64,000 bases of DNA from CAIVAT01 sp037128705. GTDB lineage: Bacteria > Bacteroidota > Bacteroidia > Bacteroidales > FEN-979. Below the pieces are notes generated by a model. It did not search any database and was not told where the DNA came from. It saw only the letters and a program-made list of their open reading frames with translations. Below are positions 46,770-54,789 of this stretch, piece by piece; position 1 is the stretch's first letter; the number at the start of each line of letters is the position of its first letter. The position numbers and the translations under genes are program-made. The stretch covers positions 14,291 through 78,290 of the forward strand of contig JBAXVX010000019.1 of assembly GCA_037128705.1 (NCBI GenBank), in the 5' to 3' direction.

Positions 46770-47957
46770 TCACATTGCACTGTCGAGGGCCTTGAGCAAC
46801 TTACTGCATGCGAGGTCAATTTCATCATCTGAAATTGTCAGGGGTGGTGCAACCCTGAATGTGGCTGGTTTGAACAGGTACCAGTCAACGATCAGGCCCT
46901 CGGCCAGGGCAGCTTCCATAAACAATCCTCTTTTTTCTGGTTGAGCAAGGTCGAGACCGAGTGCCAGTCCAATCCTCCTGATTTCGGCAATGGCCGGGTG
47001 AGGGGATAGTTTTTCCTGAAACTTTTTTCCCTTTTCTTCAGCCCGGGGGATGAGTCCCTCCGATAAAACCACGTCAAGACCGGCCAGGGCTGCCGCACAA
47101 CTGACCGGGTGACCACCGAAAGTCGTGATATGACCCAACTCAGGATCACAGGCCAGGGTATCCATCATCTTTTTTGATGAAATAAATGCCCCGAGAGGCA
47201 TACCCGCACCCAAAGCCTTGGCGAGGACCAGGATGTCTGGAACAAAATCATGATGTTCAAAACTAAAAAGTTTGCCGGTCCGTCCCATGCCCATCTGCAC
47301 ATCATCCACGATAATTAAAGCGCCGTCGCGGGCACACCGCTTTTTTAACTGCCTGAGAAAATACTCCTCCACCGGGATAATTCCTGCCTCAGCCTGCACC
47401 AGTTCAATGACAACACAGGCAGTCCGTGTGGATATCTTCTCAAGGTGACAGTAATTGTTGAACTCGATCAGCCTGACGTCCGGAAGTAACGGCCTGAAGG
47501 CATTTTTCAGCTCCTCATTTCCAAGGATGCTCAAACTGCCATGCGTGCTGCCATGGTAAGAATCGATGAAAGAAATGATCTCCGTCCGGCCGGTATACCG
47601 TTTGGCCAGCTTGAGTGCTCCCTCAATGGCTTCACTTCCCGAGTTGACGAAATAGACCGAATCGAGTTTTTCTGGTAACAATCCGGTCAGCTTTTCTGCC
47701 AGACGCACCTGTGGTGACTGGATAAACTCTCCATATACATTGAGATGAAGATAACGATCCAGTTGATTGCGTATCGCTTCAAGGACCTTCGGATGGCGGT
47801 GTCCCGTATTACTGACGGCAATCCCCGACACAAGATCCATGTATGACTCACCCGATTTGGCATACAGGTAGATACCCTCTGCTTTGTCAATCTCCAGCCC
47901 CATTGGTTTGAATGAGGGCAGTCCAAGGTGCCTGTAAAATATTTCTCTGTCAGTCAT
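46770..47957 (-). CDS. Class III (acetylornithine-type) aminotransferase
   Basis: A 395-residue PLP enzyme of fold type I. Motifs: YMDLVSGIAVSNTGHRHPKV, FVNSGSEAIEGALKLAKRY, VQMGMGRTGKLFSFEH and the PLP-lysine region VLAKALGAGMPLGAF. Its length and order resemble acetylornithine, ornithine and 4-aminobutyrate aminotransferases; sequence motifs alone do not tell which. Start at ATG 47957. It precedes aat by 9 bp. Confidence 0.88.
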   Translation of the reverse strand: MTDREIFYRHLGLPSFKPMGLEIDKAEGIYLYAKSGESYMDLVSGIAVSNTGHRHPKVLEAIRNQLDRYLHLNVYGEFIQSPQVRLAEKLTGLLPEKLDSVYFVNSGSEAIEGALKLAKRYTGRTEIISFIDSYHGSTHGSLSILGNEELKNAFRPLLPDVRLIEFNNYCHLEKISTRTACVVIELVQAEAGIIPVEEYFLRQLKKRCARDGALIIVDDVQMGMGRTGKLFSFEHHDFVPDILVLAKALGAGMPLGAFISSKKMMDTLACDPELGHITTFGGHPVSCAAALAGLDVVLSEGLIPRAEEKGKKFQEKLSPHPAIAEIRRIGLALGLDLAQPEKRGLFMEAALAEGLIVDWYLFKPATFRVAPPLTISDDEIDLACSKLLKALDSAM

Positions 47958-48049
47958 CGCTCAAATTGAATCTACGAATATACTAAATGGTTCTAAAACC
48001 AAAATGTATTAATTTCGCTCATCCCATTTAAACATTCGTTCTTCCCGTT

Positions 48050-48844
48050 ATGAAAAATAAAGTCATCATCATCACCGGCGCCTCATCCGGAATCGGCCAG
48101 GCCCTGGCCTTTGAATGTGCCCGCAGAGGGGCGAAGCTCGTTCTGGCATCGCGTTCTGGCATCAAGGATCCCGGGTTATTCAAATATACCGCTCAAATAT
48201 TGGACGTCCGGACCGATATCACAAAGGAAAAGGATTGTGAGGCTTTGATTGTGAAAGCGGTCGGAAAATTCGGCCGGATCGATATCCTGATCAACAATGC
48301 AGGAATTTCCATGCGTGCACTTTTCAGCGAGGTCAGCCTGGATGTAATCAGGCAACTGATGGATACAAACTTCTGGGGAACCGTGTATTGCACCAAATTT
48401 GCCCTGCCATACCTGCTTGAATCAAAAGGAACGCTGGTAGGAGTGTCGTCTGTTGCCGGCTACAAGGGACTTCCCGGGCGGACAGGCTACTCTGCCTCGA
48501 AATTCGCCATGCAGGGATTCCTCGAGGTGGTCCGTATCGAAAACATGAAGAAGGGACTTCATGTGCTGATAGCTTGTCCCGGATTTACTGCATCCAACAT
48601 CCGGAATGTGGCCCTGGCTAAGGACGGAACCTCCCAGGGAGAAACTCCGCTCGACGAAAGCAAACTTATGACGGCCGAAAAGGTGGCGGTTCACATCATT
48701 CATGCAATCGAAAAGAAAAAGGAACGCCTGATCCTGACCACAATGGGAAAGATGACCGTTCTTTTGAACAAATTTTTCCCGAAATTCATGGATAAAATGG
48801 TTTACAACCACATGGCAAAAGAACCCAACTCCCCATTTAAATAA
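48050..48844 (+). CDS. Short-chain dehydrogenase/reductase (SDR)
   Basis: A 264-residue NAD(P)-dependent reductase. Motifs: ITGASSGIGQALAFE, the NNAG-type INNAGISMRALF and the catalytic pair in GYSASKFAMQG. An SSVAGYKGLPGRTG segment carries the catalytic Ser. It resembles the DHRS7-like/YqjQ branch, with a hydrophobic C-terminal region. Substrate unknown. It converges with xerD across a 28-bp gap that holds a microrepeat. Confidence 0.9.
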   Translation: MKNKVIIITGASSGIGQALAFECARRGAKLVLASRSGIKDPGLFKYTAQILDVRTDITKEKDCEALIVKAVGKFGRIDILINNAGISMRALFSEVSLDVIRQLMDTNFWGTVYCTKFALPYLLESKGTLVGVSSVAGYKGLPGRTGYSASKFAMQGFLEVVRIENMKKGLHVLIACPGFTASNIRNVALAKDGTSQGETPLDESKLMTAEKVAVHIIHAIEKKKERLILTTMGKMTVLLNKFFPKFMDKMVYNHMAKEPNSPFK

Positions 48845-48850
48845 TTTTGG

Positions 48851-48869
48851 TCACGCGTCACCCGTCACG
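48851..48869. repeat. TCACGCGTCACCCGTCACG microrepeat
   Basis: Three 7-bp TCACSCG units fill the convergent gap between the SDR and xerD genes. Same family as at 7119 and 12834. Confidence 0.65.
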
Positions 48870-48872
48870 TTT

Positions 48873-49775
48873 TCACCCCCTCGGATGATACTGTATGATC
48901 GCACTTTTCAGATAATCCCGGTCGAGGTGCGTATAAATCTCGGTTGTGGTGATCGACTCGTGCCCCAGCATTTCCTGGACAGCCCGGAGGTCAGCTCCTC
49001 CTTCAACCAGGTGTGTGGCAAATGAGTGCCGGAATGTGTGTGGACTGATCCTTTTTTTTATGCCGGCCAGGATGGCAAGCCGCTTGATGATGGTAAAAAT
49101 CATGACCCGGGTCAATCCGGAACCACGCCGGTTCAGAAATAAAATATCCTCCTGCCCCTTTTTTACATCGACATGAGGTCTCAGCTCTGAAAGGTAAAAC
49201 AATATTTCAGCCTGGGCAATGCTTCCCAGGGGAACAAGCCGCTCCTTGCTGCCTTTACCCAAAACCTTGATAAAACCATCATTGAAAAACAGGTTCGATA
49301 TTCTCAGGGTTACCAGTTCTGATACCCGGAGCCCGCAGCCATACAAGGTTTCAAGCATGGCCTTGTTTCGTTTCCCCTCGGGTTTGCTCAAATCAATTTT
49401 GCTGATCAAAAGGTCAATCTCCTCCACATTCAGCGTAACTGGCAATTTCATGCCTATCTTGGGCGATTCAAGCAATTCAGTCGGATCCTTGCGAACCACG
49501 TTTTCCAATAAAAGGTATTGGTAAAAAGCCCTCAACCCTGAAATCACCCGGGCCTGCGTCCGCGCTGTCATCCCCAGTTCCGCAATCCATTTTATAAAAG
49601 ACTGAAGATGATGAAGTTCAATTTGTTCAGGCCCGACGGACAAAGCATTCAATTCGAGAAATTCAGTTATCTTTGTTACATCATGGAGATAGGCCTCCAC
49701 AGAGTTCTTTGATAGCGATTTCTCAAGCTGGAGATGTGCCTTAAAACCATGCATGTAAGAATTCCAGATACTCAA
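48873..49775 (-). CDS. xerD: Site-specific tyrosine recombinase XerD
   Basis: A 300-residue recombinase that resolves chromosome dimers at dif with XerC. An N-terminal core-binding domain (ending about residue 90) precedes the catalytic domain. The conserved Arg is in GCGLRVSELVTLRI, the HxxR box is SPHTFRHSFATHL, and the second His and nucleophile Tyr are in LGHESITTTEIYTHL. Full-length with no insertion. A 118-bp divergent region separates it from rpmG. It does not look like a mobile-element integrase: the context is housekeeping and the length is normal. Confidence 0.92.
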   Translation of the reverse strand: MSIWNSYMHGFKAHLQLEKSLSKNSVEAYLHDVTKITEFLELNALSVGPEQIELHHLQSFIKWIAELGMTARTQARVISGLRAFYQYLLLENVVRKDPTELLESPKIGMKLPVTLNVEEIDLLISKIDLSKPEGKRNKAMLETLYGCGLRVSELVTLRISNLFFNDGFIKVLGKGSKERLVPLGSIAQAEILFYLSELRPHVDVKKGQEDILFLNRRGSGLTRVMIFTIIKRLAILAGIKKRISPHTFRHSFATHLVEGGADLRAVQEMLGHESITTTEIYTHLDRDYLKSAIIQYHPRG

Positions 49776-49833
49776 AGTCTGATTTTTAATGATTTATATT
49801 TTATTCTACGGAGATTTAAAAGTATGAAAATAT

Positions 49834-49865
49834 TTTTGTTTATTCAGGGAAATGGTTTAATTTTG
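49834..49865 (+). promoter_or_regulatory. Bacteroidota-type promoter of rpmG
   Basis: TTTTG (49834-49838) and the -7 box TAATTTTG (49858-49865) are 19 bp apart, an excellent match to the primary sigma pattern. A second -7-like box (TATTTTTG, 49831-49838) overlaps the upstream element. The leader would be about 24 nt. Confidence 0.65.
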
Positions 49866-49893
49866 CAGTCCCGAAAAATAAAGAAGTCATACG

Positions 49894-50082
49894 ATGGCAA
49901 AAAAGAGCAAAGACCAACGGATTCAGGTTATTTTAGAATGTACTGAACAAAAGACAAGCGGTATCCCCGGCATCTCAAGATACATTACAACTAAAAATAA
50001 AAAAAACACTCCTGAAAGAATTGAACTGAAAAAGTACAATTCCTATTTAAAGAAAATTACAGTTCATAAAGAAATTAAATAA
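49894..50082 (+). CDS. rpmG: 50S ribosomal protein L33
   Basis: A 62-residue basic protein of the large subunit. The sequence MAKKSKDQRIQVILECTEQK and the TTKNKKNTPERIELKKYNSY segment identify bL33. The four Cys of zinc-binding L33 are reduced to one, so this is the zinc-free type. It is followed after 8 bp by a DUF4295 gene and then by ftsY, an order characteristic of Bacteroidota. Confidence 0.95.
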   Translation: MAKKSKDQRIQVILECTEQKTSGIPGISRYITTKNKKNTPERIELKKYNSYLKKITVHKEIK

Positions 50083-50090
50083 CTTAGGAT

Positions 50091-50252
50091 ATGGCAAAGA
50101 AAGTAGTTGCTTCGTTTAAAGCTACCTCAGGTAAAGATTTTACGAAAGTCATCCGCATGGTTAAATCCAAGAAATCTGATGCGTTTGTCTTCAAGGAAAC
50201 GATTGTTGCCAACGAAATGCTTAAAGACTTTCTGGCAAACAAAGAAAGCTAA
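50091..50252 (+). CDS. DUF4295 protein, probable Bacteroidota-specific ribosomal protein bL38
   Basis: A 53-residue basic protein, MAKKVVASFKATSGKDFTK through a VRK-rich middle to FLANKES. DUF4295 proteins occur in Bacteroidota between rpmG and ftsY, as here. From memory, the cryo-EM structure of a Bacteroidota ribosome assigned a new large-subunit protein, bL38, to such a family; I believe it is this one but cannot verify. The gene starts 8 bp after rpmG and is cotranscribed with it. It precedes a strong hairpin terminator. Confidence 0.85.
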   Translation: MAKKVVASFKATSGKDFTKVIRMVKSKKSDAFVFKETIVANEMLKDFLANKES

Positions 50253-50272
50253 ACCAGATTTTATTCGCATTG

Positions 50273-50310
50273 AAAAGCTTTTTTCGAACAGAAAAAAGCT
50301 TTTTTTATAT
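50273..50310 (+). terminator. Hairpin terminator/attenuator between DUF4295 and ftsY
   Basis: A perfect 13-bp stem (AAAAGCTTTTTTC, 50273-50285, with GAAAAAAGCTTTT, 50291-50303), a 5-nt loop and a T-rich tail make a strong intrinsic terminator 20 bp after the DUF4295 stop. ftsY begins 21 bp after the stem, so it would be expressed only by read-through or by a separate promoter. Confidence 0.75.
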
Positions 50311-50324
50311 ACAAAATACCGTTT

Positions 50325-51275
50325 ATGGGATTTTTCAGCATCTTCTCACGCGAGAAAAAAGAACGCCTTGACCAGGGACTGCAAAAAACAAAAACAAACC
50401 TGTTCACCCGGATTTCCAAAGCCATCATTGGGAAATCCACCGTTGATGATGAAGTTCTCGACAACCTTGAAGAAATACTGGTCACCTCCGACGTGGGCGT
50501 CGAAACCACACTCAGGATTATTGAGCGCATTCAAAAACGCGCTTCCACAGAGAAATACCTGGGCACCGGCGAACTGAATAACCTGCTCAAAGAGGAGATT
50601 GTAGCGCTCTTGCAGGAAAATAATACCCAGGATTTTACAGACTACTACATTCCACCCGATAAAAAGCCATATGTGATCATGGTCGTGGGGGTGAACGGCG
50701 TAGGAAAGACTACCACCATTGGCAAACTGGCCTACCAGTTTAAGAAATCCGGAAAATCAGTGCTGATTGGAGCTGCCGATACATTCAGGGCCGCCGCAGT
50801 TGAGCAGATAACCATCTGGGCCGACAGGGTAGGGGTCCCCATCGTCAATCAGGGAATGGGAGCCGATCCTGCTTCAGTAGCCTATGATACCGTGAATTCT
50901 GCCATAGCTAGAAACACCGATGTCGTTATCATCGACACGGCCGGCCGTCTTCACAACAAAATTAACCTGATGAACGAACTTTCCAAAATCCGGAAGGTTA
51001 TTCAGAAGTTGATTCCTGATGCACCGCATGAAGTCCTGCTGATCCTTGATGCCTCAACAGGTCAGAATGCATTTGAGCAGGCCAAACAATTCACCTCCGC
51101 AACCGAAGTCAATGCCCTCGCATTGACCAAACTGGATGGAACCGCCAAAGGGGGTGTTGTGATCGGGATTTCCGACCAGTTTAAAATTCCGGTAAAATAT
51201 ATTGGCGTAGGGGAGGGTGTCGAAGACCTGCAGGTATTCAACCGCTCTGAATTCGTTGACAGCCTTTTTAATTAA
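50325..51275 (+). CDS. ftsY: Signal recognition particle receptor FtsY
   Basis: A 316-residue SRP GTPase that docks ribosome-SRP complexes at the membrane for co-translational insertion. An amphipathic start (GFFSIFSREKKERLDQGLQK) and NG domain lack the long acidic A domain of E. coli FtsY. G motifs are GVNGVGKTTTIGKL, ADTFRAAAVEQ, IDTAGRLHNK and TKLDGTAKGG. It is 12 bp upstream of rimO and likely cotranscribed. Confidence 0.96.
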   Translation: MGFFSIFSREKKERLDQGLQKTKTNLFTRISKAIIGKSTVDDEVLDNLEEILVTSDVGVETTLRIIERIQKRASTEKYLGTGELNNLLKEEIVALLQENNTQDFTDYYIPPDKKPYVIMVVGVNGVGKTTTIGKLAYQFKKSGKSVLIGAADTFRAAAVEQITIWADRVGVPIVNQGMGADPASVAYDTVNSAIARNTDVVIIDTAGRLHNKINLMNELSKIRKVIQKLIPDAPHEVLLILDASTGQNAFEQAKQFTSATEVNALALTKLDGTAKGGVVIGISDQFKIPVKYIGVGEGVEDLQVFNRSEFVDSLFN

Positions 51276-51286
51276 TCCCAAAGTTT

Positions 51287-52597
51287 TTGAAAACAAAATC
51301 AGGCCCTCACCGAATTGGACTGGTATCACTGGGTTGTGCTAAAAACCTCGTTGATGCGGAACTTCTGATGAAACAATTGGAAGCGAACAACTACAAACTG
51401 GTGATCGACCCGGTTGATTATAAAAAAATCGACTCCGCAATTATCAATACCTGCGGCTTTATCAATGATGCCAAACAGGAATCGATCGATACCATCCTGG
51501 AATATGTCAATGCAAAACAAACGGGTCATATTGATCATGTTTATGTCATGGGATGCCTTTCAGAACGTTACAGATCAAAACTGCAAAAGGAGATTCCGGA
51601 AGTGGATGCCTTCTTCGGGGTAAATGAACTGAAGAAAATTATCACGCACATCGGTGGCACCTACAAGTCACAACTTTTAGGCGAACGGAAAATTACGACC
51701 CCTTCACATTATACCTATCTTAAAATTGCTGAAGGATGCGACCGGAAATGCTCTTTCTGCGCGATCCCGCTTATCAGGGGAAAGCATGTCAGCAGACCCA
51801 TGGATGACATCATAAACGAAGCTGCAACCCTTACAGCATCTGGCATTAAAGAGATCAATCTGATTTCGCAGGATACAACATATTACGGACTCGACCTGTA
51901 CAAGAAACGTTTGCTTCCCGAATTGCTGACAACCCTGGCTAACGTGAACGGACTCGAATGGATCCGGGTGCATTATACCTATCCTGACGGGTTTCCTATG
52001 GAGCTGCTGGACGTGGTGAAATCTCACCCGAATATCTGCAACTACATCGACATCCCGCTGCAGCATATCAGCAACCGTATCCTGAAATCAATGCATCGGG
52101 GAATGGACGGCACAACCACACGTAGCCTTATCGATAAAATACGCCAAAGCATTCCCGGGGTGGCCATCAGGACAACCCTGATTACCGGGTATCCCGGTGA
52201 AACAGAAAAAGAATTTCTTGAACTCAGGAAGTTCATGGAAGAATACCGTTTCGACAGGCTTGGGGTGTTTGCATACTCTCACGAAGAAGACACAGGCGCC
52301 TTCCAACTGAAGGATTCCGTTCCCTACAAACGTAAAATGGAACGGGTCGATGAACTGATGAGCGTGCAGGAAGAAATATCCCTGTCACTGAACCAGGAAA
52401 AGGTTGGACTAACAATGAAAATCCTGGTCGACCGGCTGGAAGATGAATATTATATAGCACGATCGGAGTATGATTCCCCCGAAGTTGATAATGAAGTACT
52501 GATCTCAAAAAACGACACGACGCTTCTCCCGGGGTCGTTTTATAATGTGAAAATTACCAGGGCCGAAAGCTTTGATTTATATGGAGAATTGCAATAA
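51287..52597 (+). CDS. rimO: Ribosomal protein S12 methylthiotransferase RimO
   Basis: A 436-residue radical SAM enzyme that adds a methylthio group to an Asp of ribosomal protein uS12. Domains: MTTase N-domain (IGLVSLGCAKNLVDAE, with further Cys in NTCGFI and VMGCLSERY), radical SAM (AEGCDRKCSFCAIPLIRG) and C-terminal TRAM. The start is TTG 51287; no ATG or GTG lies in frame before the Cys-containing N-domain. Length is normal. The gene continues from ftsY by 11 bp. Confidence 0.94.
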   Translation: MKTKSGPHRIGLVSLGCAKNLVDAELLMKQLEANNYKLVIDPVDYKKIDSAIINTCGFINDAKQESIDTILEYVNAKQTGHIDHVYVMGCLSERYRSKLQKEIPEVDAFFGVNELKKIITHIGGTYKSQLLGERKITTPSHYTYLKIAEGCDRKCSFCAIPLIRGKHVSRPMDDIINEAATLTASGIKEINLISQDTTYYGLDLYKKRLLPELLTTLANVNGLEWIRVHYTYPDGFPMELLDVVKSHPNICNYIDIPLQHISNRILKSMHRGMDGTTTRSLIDKIRQSIPGVAIRTTLITGYPGETEKEFLELRKFMEEYRFDRLGVFAYSHEEDTGAFQLKDSVPYKRKMERVDELMSVQEEISLSLNQEKVGLTMKILVDRLEDEYYIARSEYDSPEVDNEVLISKNDTTLLPGSFYNVKITRAESFDLYGELQ

Positions 52598-52602
52598 ATT
52601 TG
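52571..52602 (+). promoter_or_regulatory. Bacteroidota-type promoter overlapping the rimO stop
   Basis: TTTG at 52571-52574, a 20-bp spacer and TAAATTTG at 52595-52602 match the primary sigma pattern well. The -7 box overlaps the rimO stop codon. It gives the MORN-like gene its own transcript with a leader of about 15 nt. Confidence 0.6.
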
Positions 52603-52622
52603 CACATCAAAAATTGGATCCA

Positions 52623-53411
52623 ATGACAAAAAGACTGTTTTTCCTTGCAATACTGGCCATGCTCATTCCCTGGCGTATGATCGGTCAGGTAAATCCCATG
52701 GATGTAAAAATCGCTGACACTGTTAACCGGACAAACAGCGAGGCATTCAAATATGGTTACTGGATCGAGAAGCAAGGTGATATAACTTCCAAAGGGGAGT
52801 ACCTATTGAATAAAAAAAACAAAAACTGGGTAAGCTATTACCCGAACAACATCATCAGTAAAATCGAATATTATTCAAATGGCGAAAGGGATGGCATCTC
52901 CGTTCAATTTGATCGCAGAGGGAAAATGACCCTCCTTGAAAATTACAGGAATGGAATGACCCATGGGCAAACCATACATTATAGCCAGTTTAATGAAACA
53001 CCCCTTTCGGAATGTGACTATGCCTATGGTAAACGAAATGGAATGTTTCGCCAATATTACGACAACGGGAAGATACAGGAAGAATCCTACTTTAAAGATG
53101 ATTTGAAAAACGGTTTCTCAAAATGGTTTAACAAAAATGGCCGGCTGATCGCCGTTTACCAGTATCTCAATGGGAATTTTGACGGAATACAAAAGACATT
53201 CTACGAAAACGACACACTTCAGACAGTCTATTTTTTCAAGGATAACAAATATTCAGGGGAGTCAAAGGAATTTTATCGCAATGGAAAAGTGAAGGTCACA
53301 GGGAAATACGTACTTGGCGCAAAAGATGGTCCCTGGACTGAATATGATGAACTGGGAAAAGTTCAGAAAGTCACCAAATTTAAGAATGGACAGGAACAGA
53401 TCAAAAAATAA
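52623..53411 (+). CDS. Exported MORN-variant repeat protein (YwqK family)
   Basis: A 262-residue protein with a signal peptide (LFFLAILAMLIPWRMIGQ) followed by about nine MORN-variant repeats, as in GEYLLNKKNKNWVSYYPN, YYSNGERDGISVQFDRRG and GKYVLGAKDGPWTEYDE. Such repeats form elongated beta surfaces that bind lipids or proteins. The family is sometimes annotated as a YwqK-type antitoxin, but nothing here resembles a toxin partner. Start ATG 52623 agrees with the promoter and signal peptide. Confidence 0.8.
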   Translation: MTKRLFFLAILAMLIPWRMIGQVNPMDVKIADTVNRTNSEAFKYGYWIEKQGDITSKGEYLLNKKNKNWVSYYPNNIISKIEYYSNGERDGISVQFDRRGKMTLLENYRNGMTHGQTIHYSQFNETPLSECDYAYGKRNGMFRQYYDNGKIQEESYFKDDLKNGFSKWFNKNGRLIAVYQYLNGNFDGIQKTFYENDTLQTVYFFKDNKYSGESKEFYRNGKVKVTGKYVLGAKDGPWTEYDELGKVQKVTKFKNGQEQIKK

Positions 53412-53442
53412 CACAAATCCCGGCTTTGAATGATTCGGTAAA

Positions 53443-53658
53443 TTATCTTCCGTTGCGGATCACATAATTTTTTCCAACTGGTTTTGCCTTATAGTCATAC
53501 ATGGCTCCATAATTACTGCGGTTCTTTTTCATTTTAACCGAATTCCCCGAACCCCTTGCATCGCACGTCGACATTCTTGAATTACAAGCGGTCATACTGC
53601 AAACCATGATGAAAAGCCCTAACACAATCCCTATGTAAGTATCTCGTTTTATGTTCAT
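53443..53658 (-). CDS. Small lipoprotein, function unknown
   Basis: A 71-residue protein with a signal sequence and lipobox SMTAC (Cys about residue 25). The mature part is small, basic and has a GYxYKAK-like segment (MYDYKAKPVGKNYVIRNGR). Similar short lipoproteins occur in Bacteroidota, but I know no function. It is convergent with the MORN-like gene and divergent from the T9SS protein gene. Confidence 0.6.
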   Translation of the reverse strand: MNIKRDTYIGIVLGLFIMVCSMTACNSRMSTCDARGSGNSVKMKKNRSNYGAMYDYKAKPVGKNYVIRNGR

Positions 53659-53765
53659 TACAATAGTATTATCAAGATAAACCTGAGCTGCGAATTTAAT
53701 AAATATATAAGTGCCATCTTATTTTTTTCTACATTTGTGAGTCAATGCCAGAAAAAACCTTTCGA

Positions 53766-54767
53766 ATGAAAATTTCCGTATCAGGCCTCTTTTTTTTGAT
53801 GTTTGCATTGTTACTTCCATCCAGCCTGAAAGCACAATACCCTCCTCCCGCCGGAAAACCCGGAACTACGGCCATGCACCTGGACAGTTCTGCCTTTATC
53901 GGTTGGGCATCTTCATGCAGCATCAACCGGGGATATATCAATATGGTCGACACCACTGTCCTGTACAATGGAGTAAATAAAGCTGCCTATGGAAGTTACC
54001 TTTATGCCAGCGGACCGGCCGATGGCCTGGTTGTGAGCCTTGGAGACCGCGGGTCAGCCTTGCTCACCTTCGACATTGCCATTGTTAACAAAATGGGTCC
54101 TGATTTTGCAATCTTCGAGAATTCATTTGGAGACTCTTTTCTTGAACTGGCATTTGTTGAAGTAAGTTCTGACAGTTCACGTTTTGTCAGGTTTCCTTCT
54201 GTTTCCCTTACCTCTGAAATAATTCAGGTTGAGACGTTTGACACCATTGATGCCACAAAAATAAACAACCTGGCCGGAAAGTACAGGCTGAATTACGGGA
54301 CTCCATTCGACCTGGATGATATCATGGATAGTACGGGGATCGATCTGAGCAACATTACCCAGATAAGACTCATTGATGTGGGGGGATGCATAAAAAACAC
54401 CTTCGCTACCTATGATTCCCAGGGACACAAAATCAATGATCCATGGCCGACCCCATTCGATACCGGGGGCTTCGATCTTGATGCCATCGGGGTTATCCAC
54501 AACAAGGCCGAAGGCGTTCCTGGTCCATCCCGGTTAAATGCAATACGGATCTATCCAAACCCCGTAGCGGATAAACTGACATTCATATCTCCTGTTTCAA
54601 CAGGAATGACATTGAAAATAAATGATATCTCTGGCAAATCAGTGATCACAACTGAGATTACCGGAAAAGAAGTGGTCGATCTTTCACAACTTGCCCCCGG
54701 AATATATTTTGCCATCTGCATCTTGAAGGATGGTACCGCCATTACCAGAAAAATCATAAAACTGTAG
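53766..54767 (+). CDS. Secreted T9SS-sorted cell-surface protein, first gene of a BtuB/BtuG-like operon
   Basis: A 333-residue protein with a signal peptide (FFLMFALLLPSSLKAQ). The middle contains FDIAIVNKMGPDFAIFENSF, FVEVSSDSSRFVRFPS and TPFDTGGFDLDAIGVIHN, typical of surface proteins found beside cobalamin-type TonB receptors. The last 75 residues form a type A T9SS sorting domain (IYPNPVADKLTF, LKINDISGKSV, LAPGIYFA and a basic tail). It would be exported by the type IX system and held on the surface. ATG 53766 suits a TACATTTG -7 box at 53730-53737; ATG 53745 is also in frame. The TonB receptor follows 22 bp downstream. Confidence 0.82.
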   Translation: MKISVSGLFFLMFALLLPSSLKAQYPPPAGKPGTTAMHLDSSAFIGWASSCSINRGYINMVDTTVLYNGVNKAAYGSYLYASGPADGLVVSLGDRGSALLTFDIAIVNKMGPDFAIFENSFGDSFLELAFVEVSSDSSRFVRFPSVSLTSEIIQVETFDTIDATKINNLAGKYRLNYGTPFDLDDIMDSTGIDLSNITQIRLIDVGGCIKNTFATYDSQGHKINDPWPTPFDTGGFDLDAIGVIHNKAEGVPGPSRLNAIRIYPNPVADKLTFISPVSTGMTLKINDISGKSVITTEITGKEVVDLSQLAPGIYFAICILKDGTAITRKIIKL

Positions 54768-54789
54768 ACTCCTGAGCAGCGCAAAAAAG

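Noticed and set aside
48873..49775. XerD as a mobile-element integrase
   Set aside because: Length, motifs and context (next to rpmG-ftsY) are those of the housekeeping recombinase.
52623..53411. MORN-repeat protein as a toxin-antitoxin antitoxin
   Set aside because: It has a signal peptide and no toxin-like neighbour; the YwqK name is a family label only.
53659..53766. Cobalamin riboswitch upstream of the BtuB-like operon
   Set aside because: No B12-box-like sequence or suitable length of leader; only a promoter box is present.
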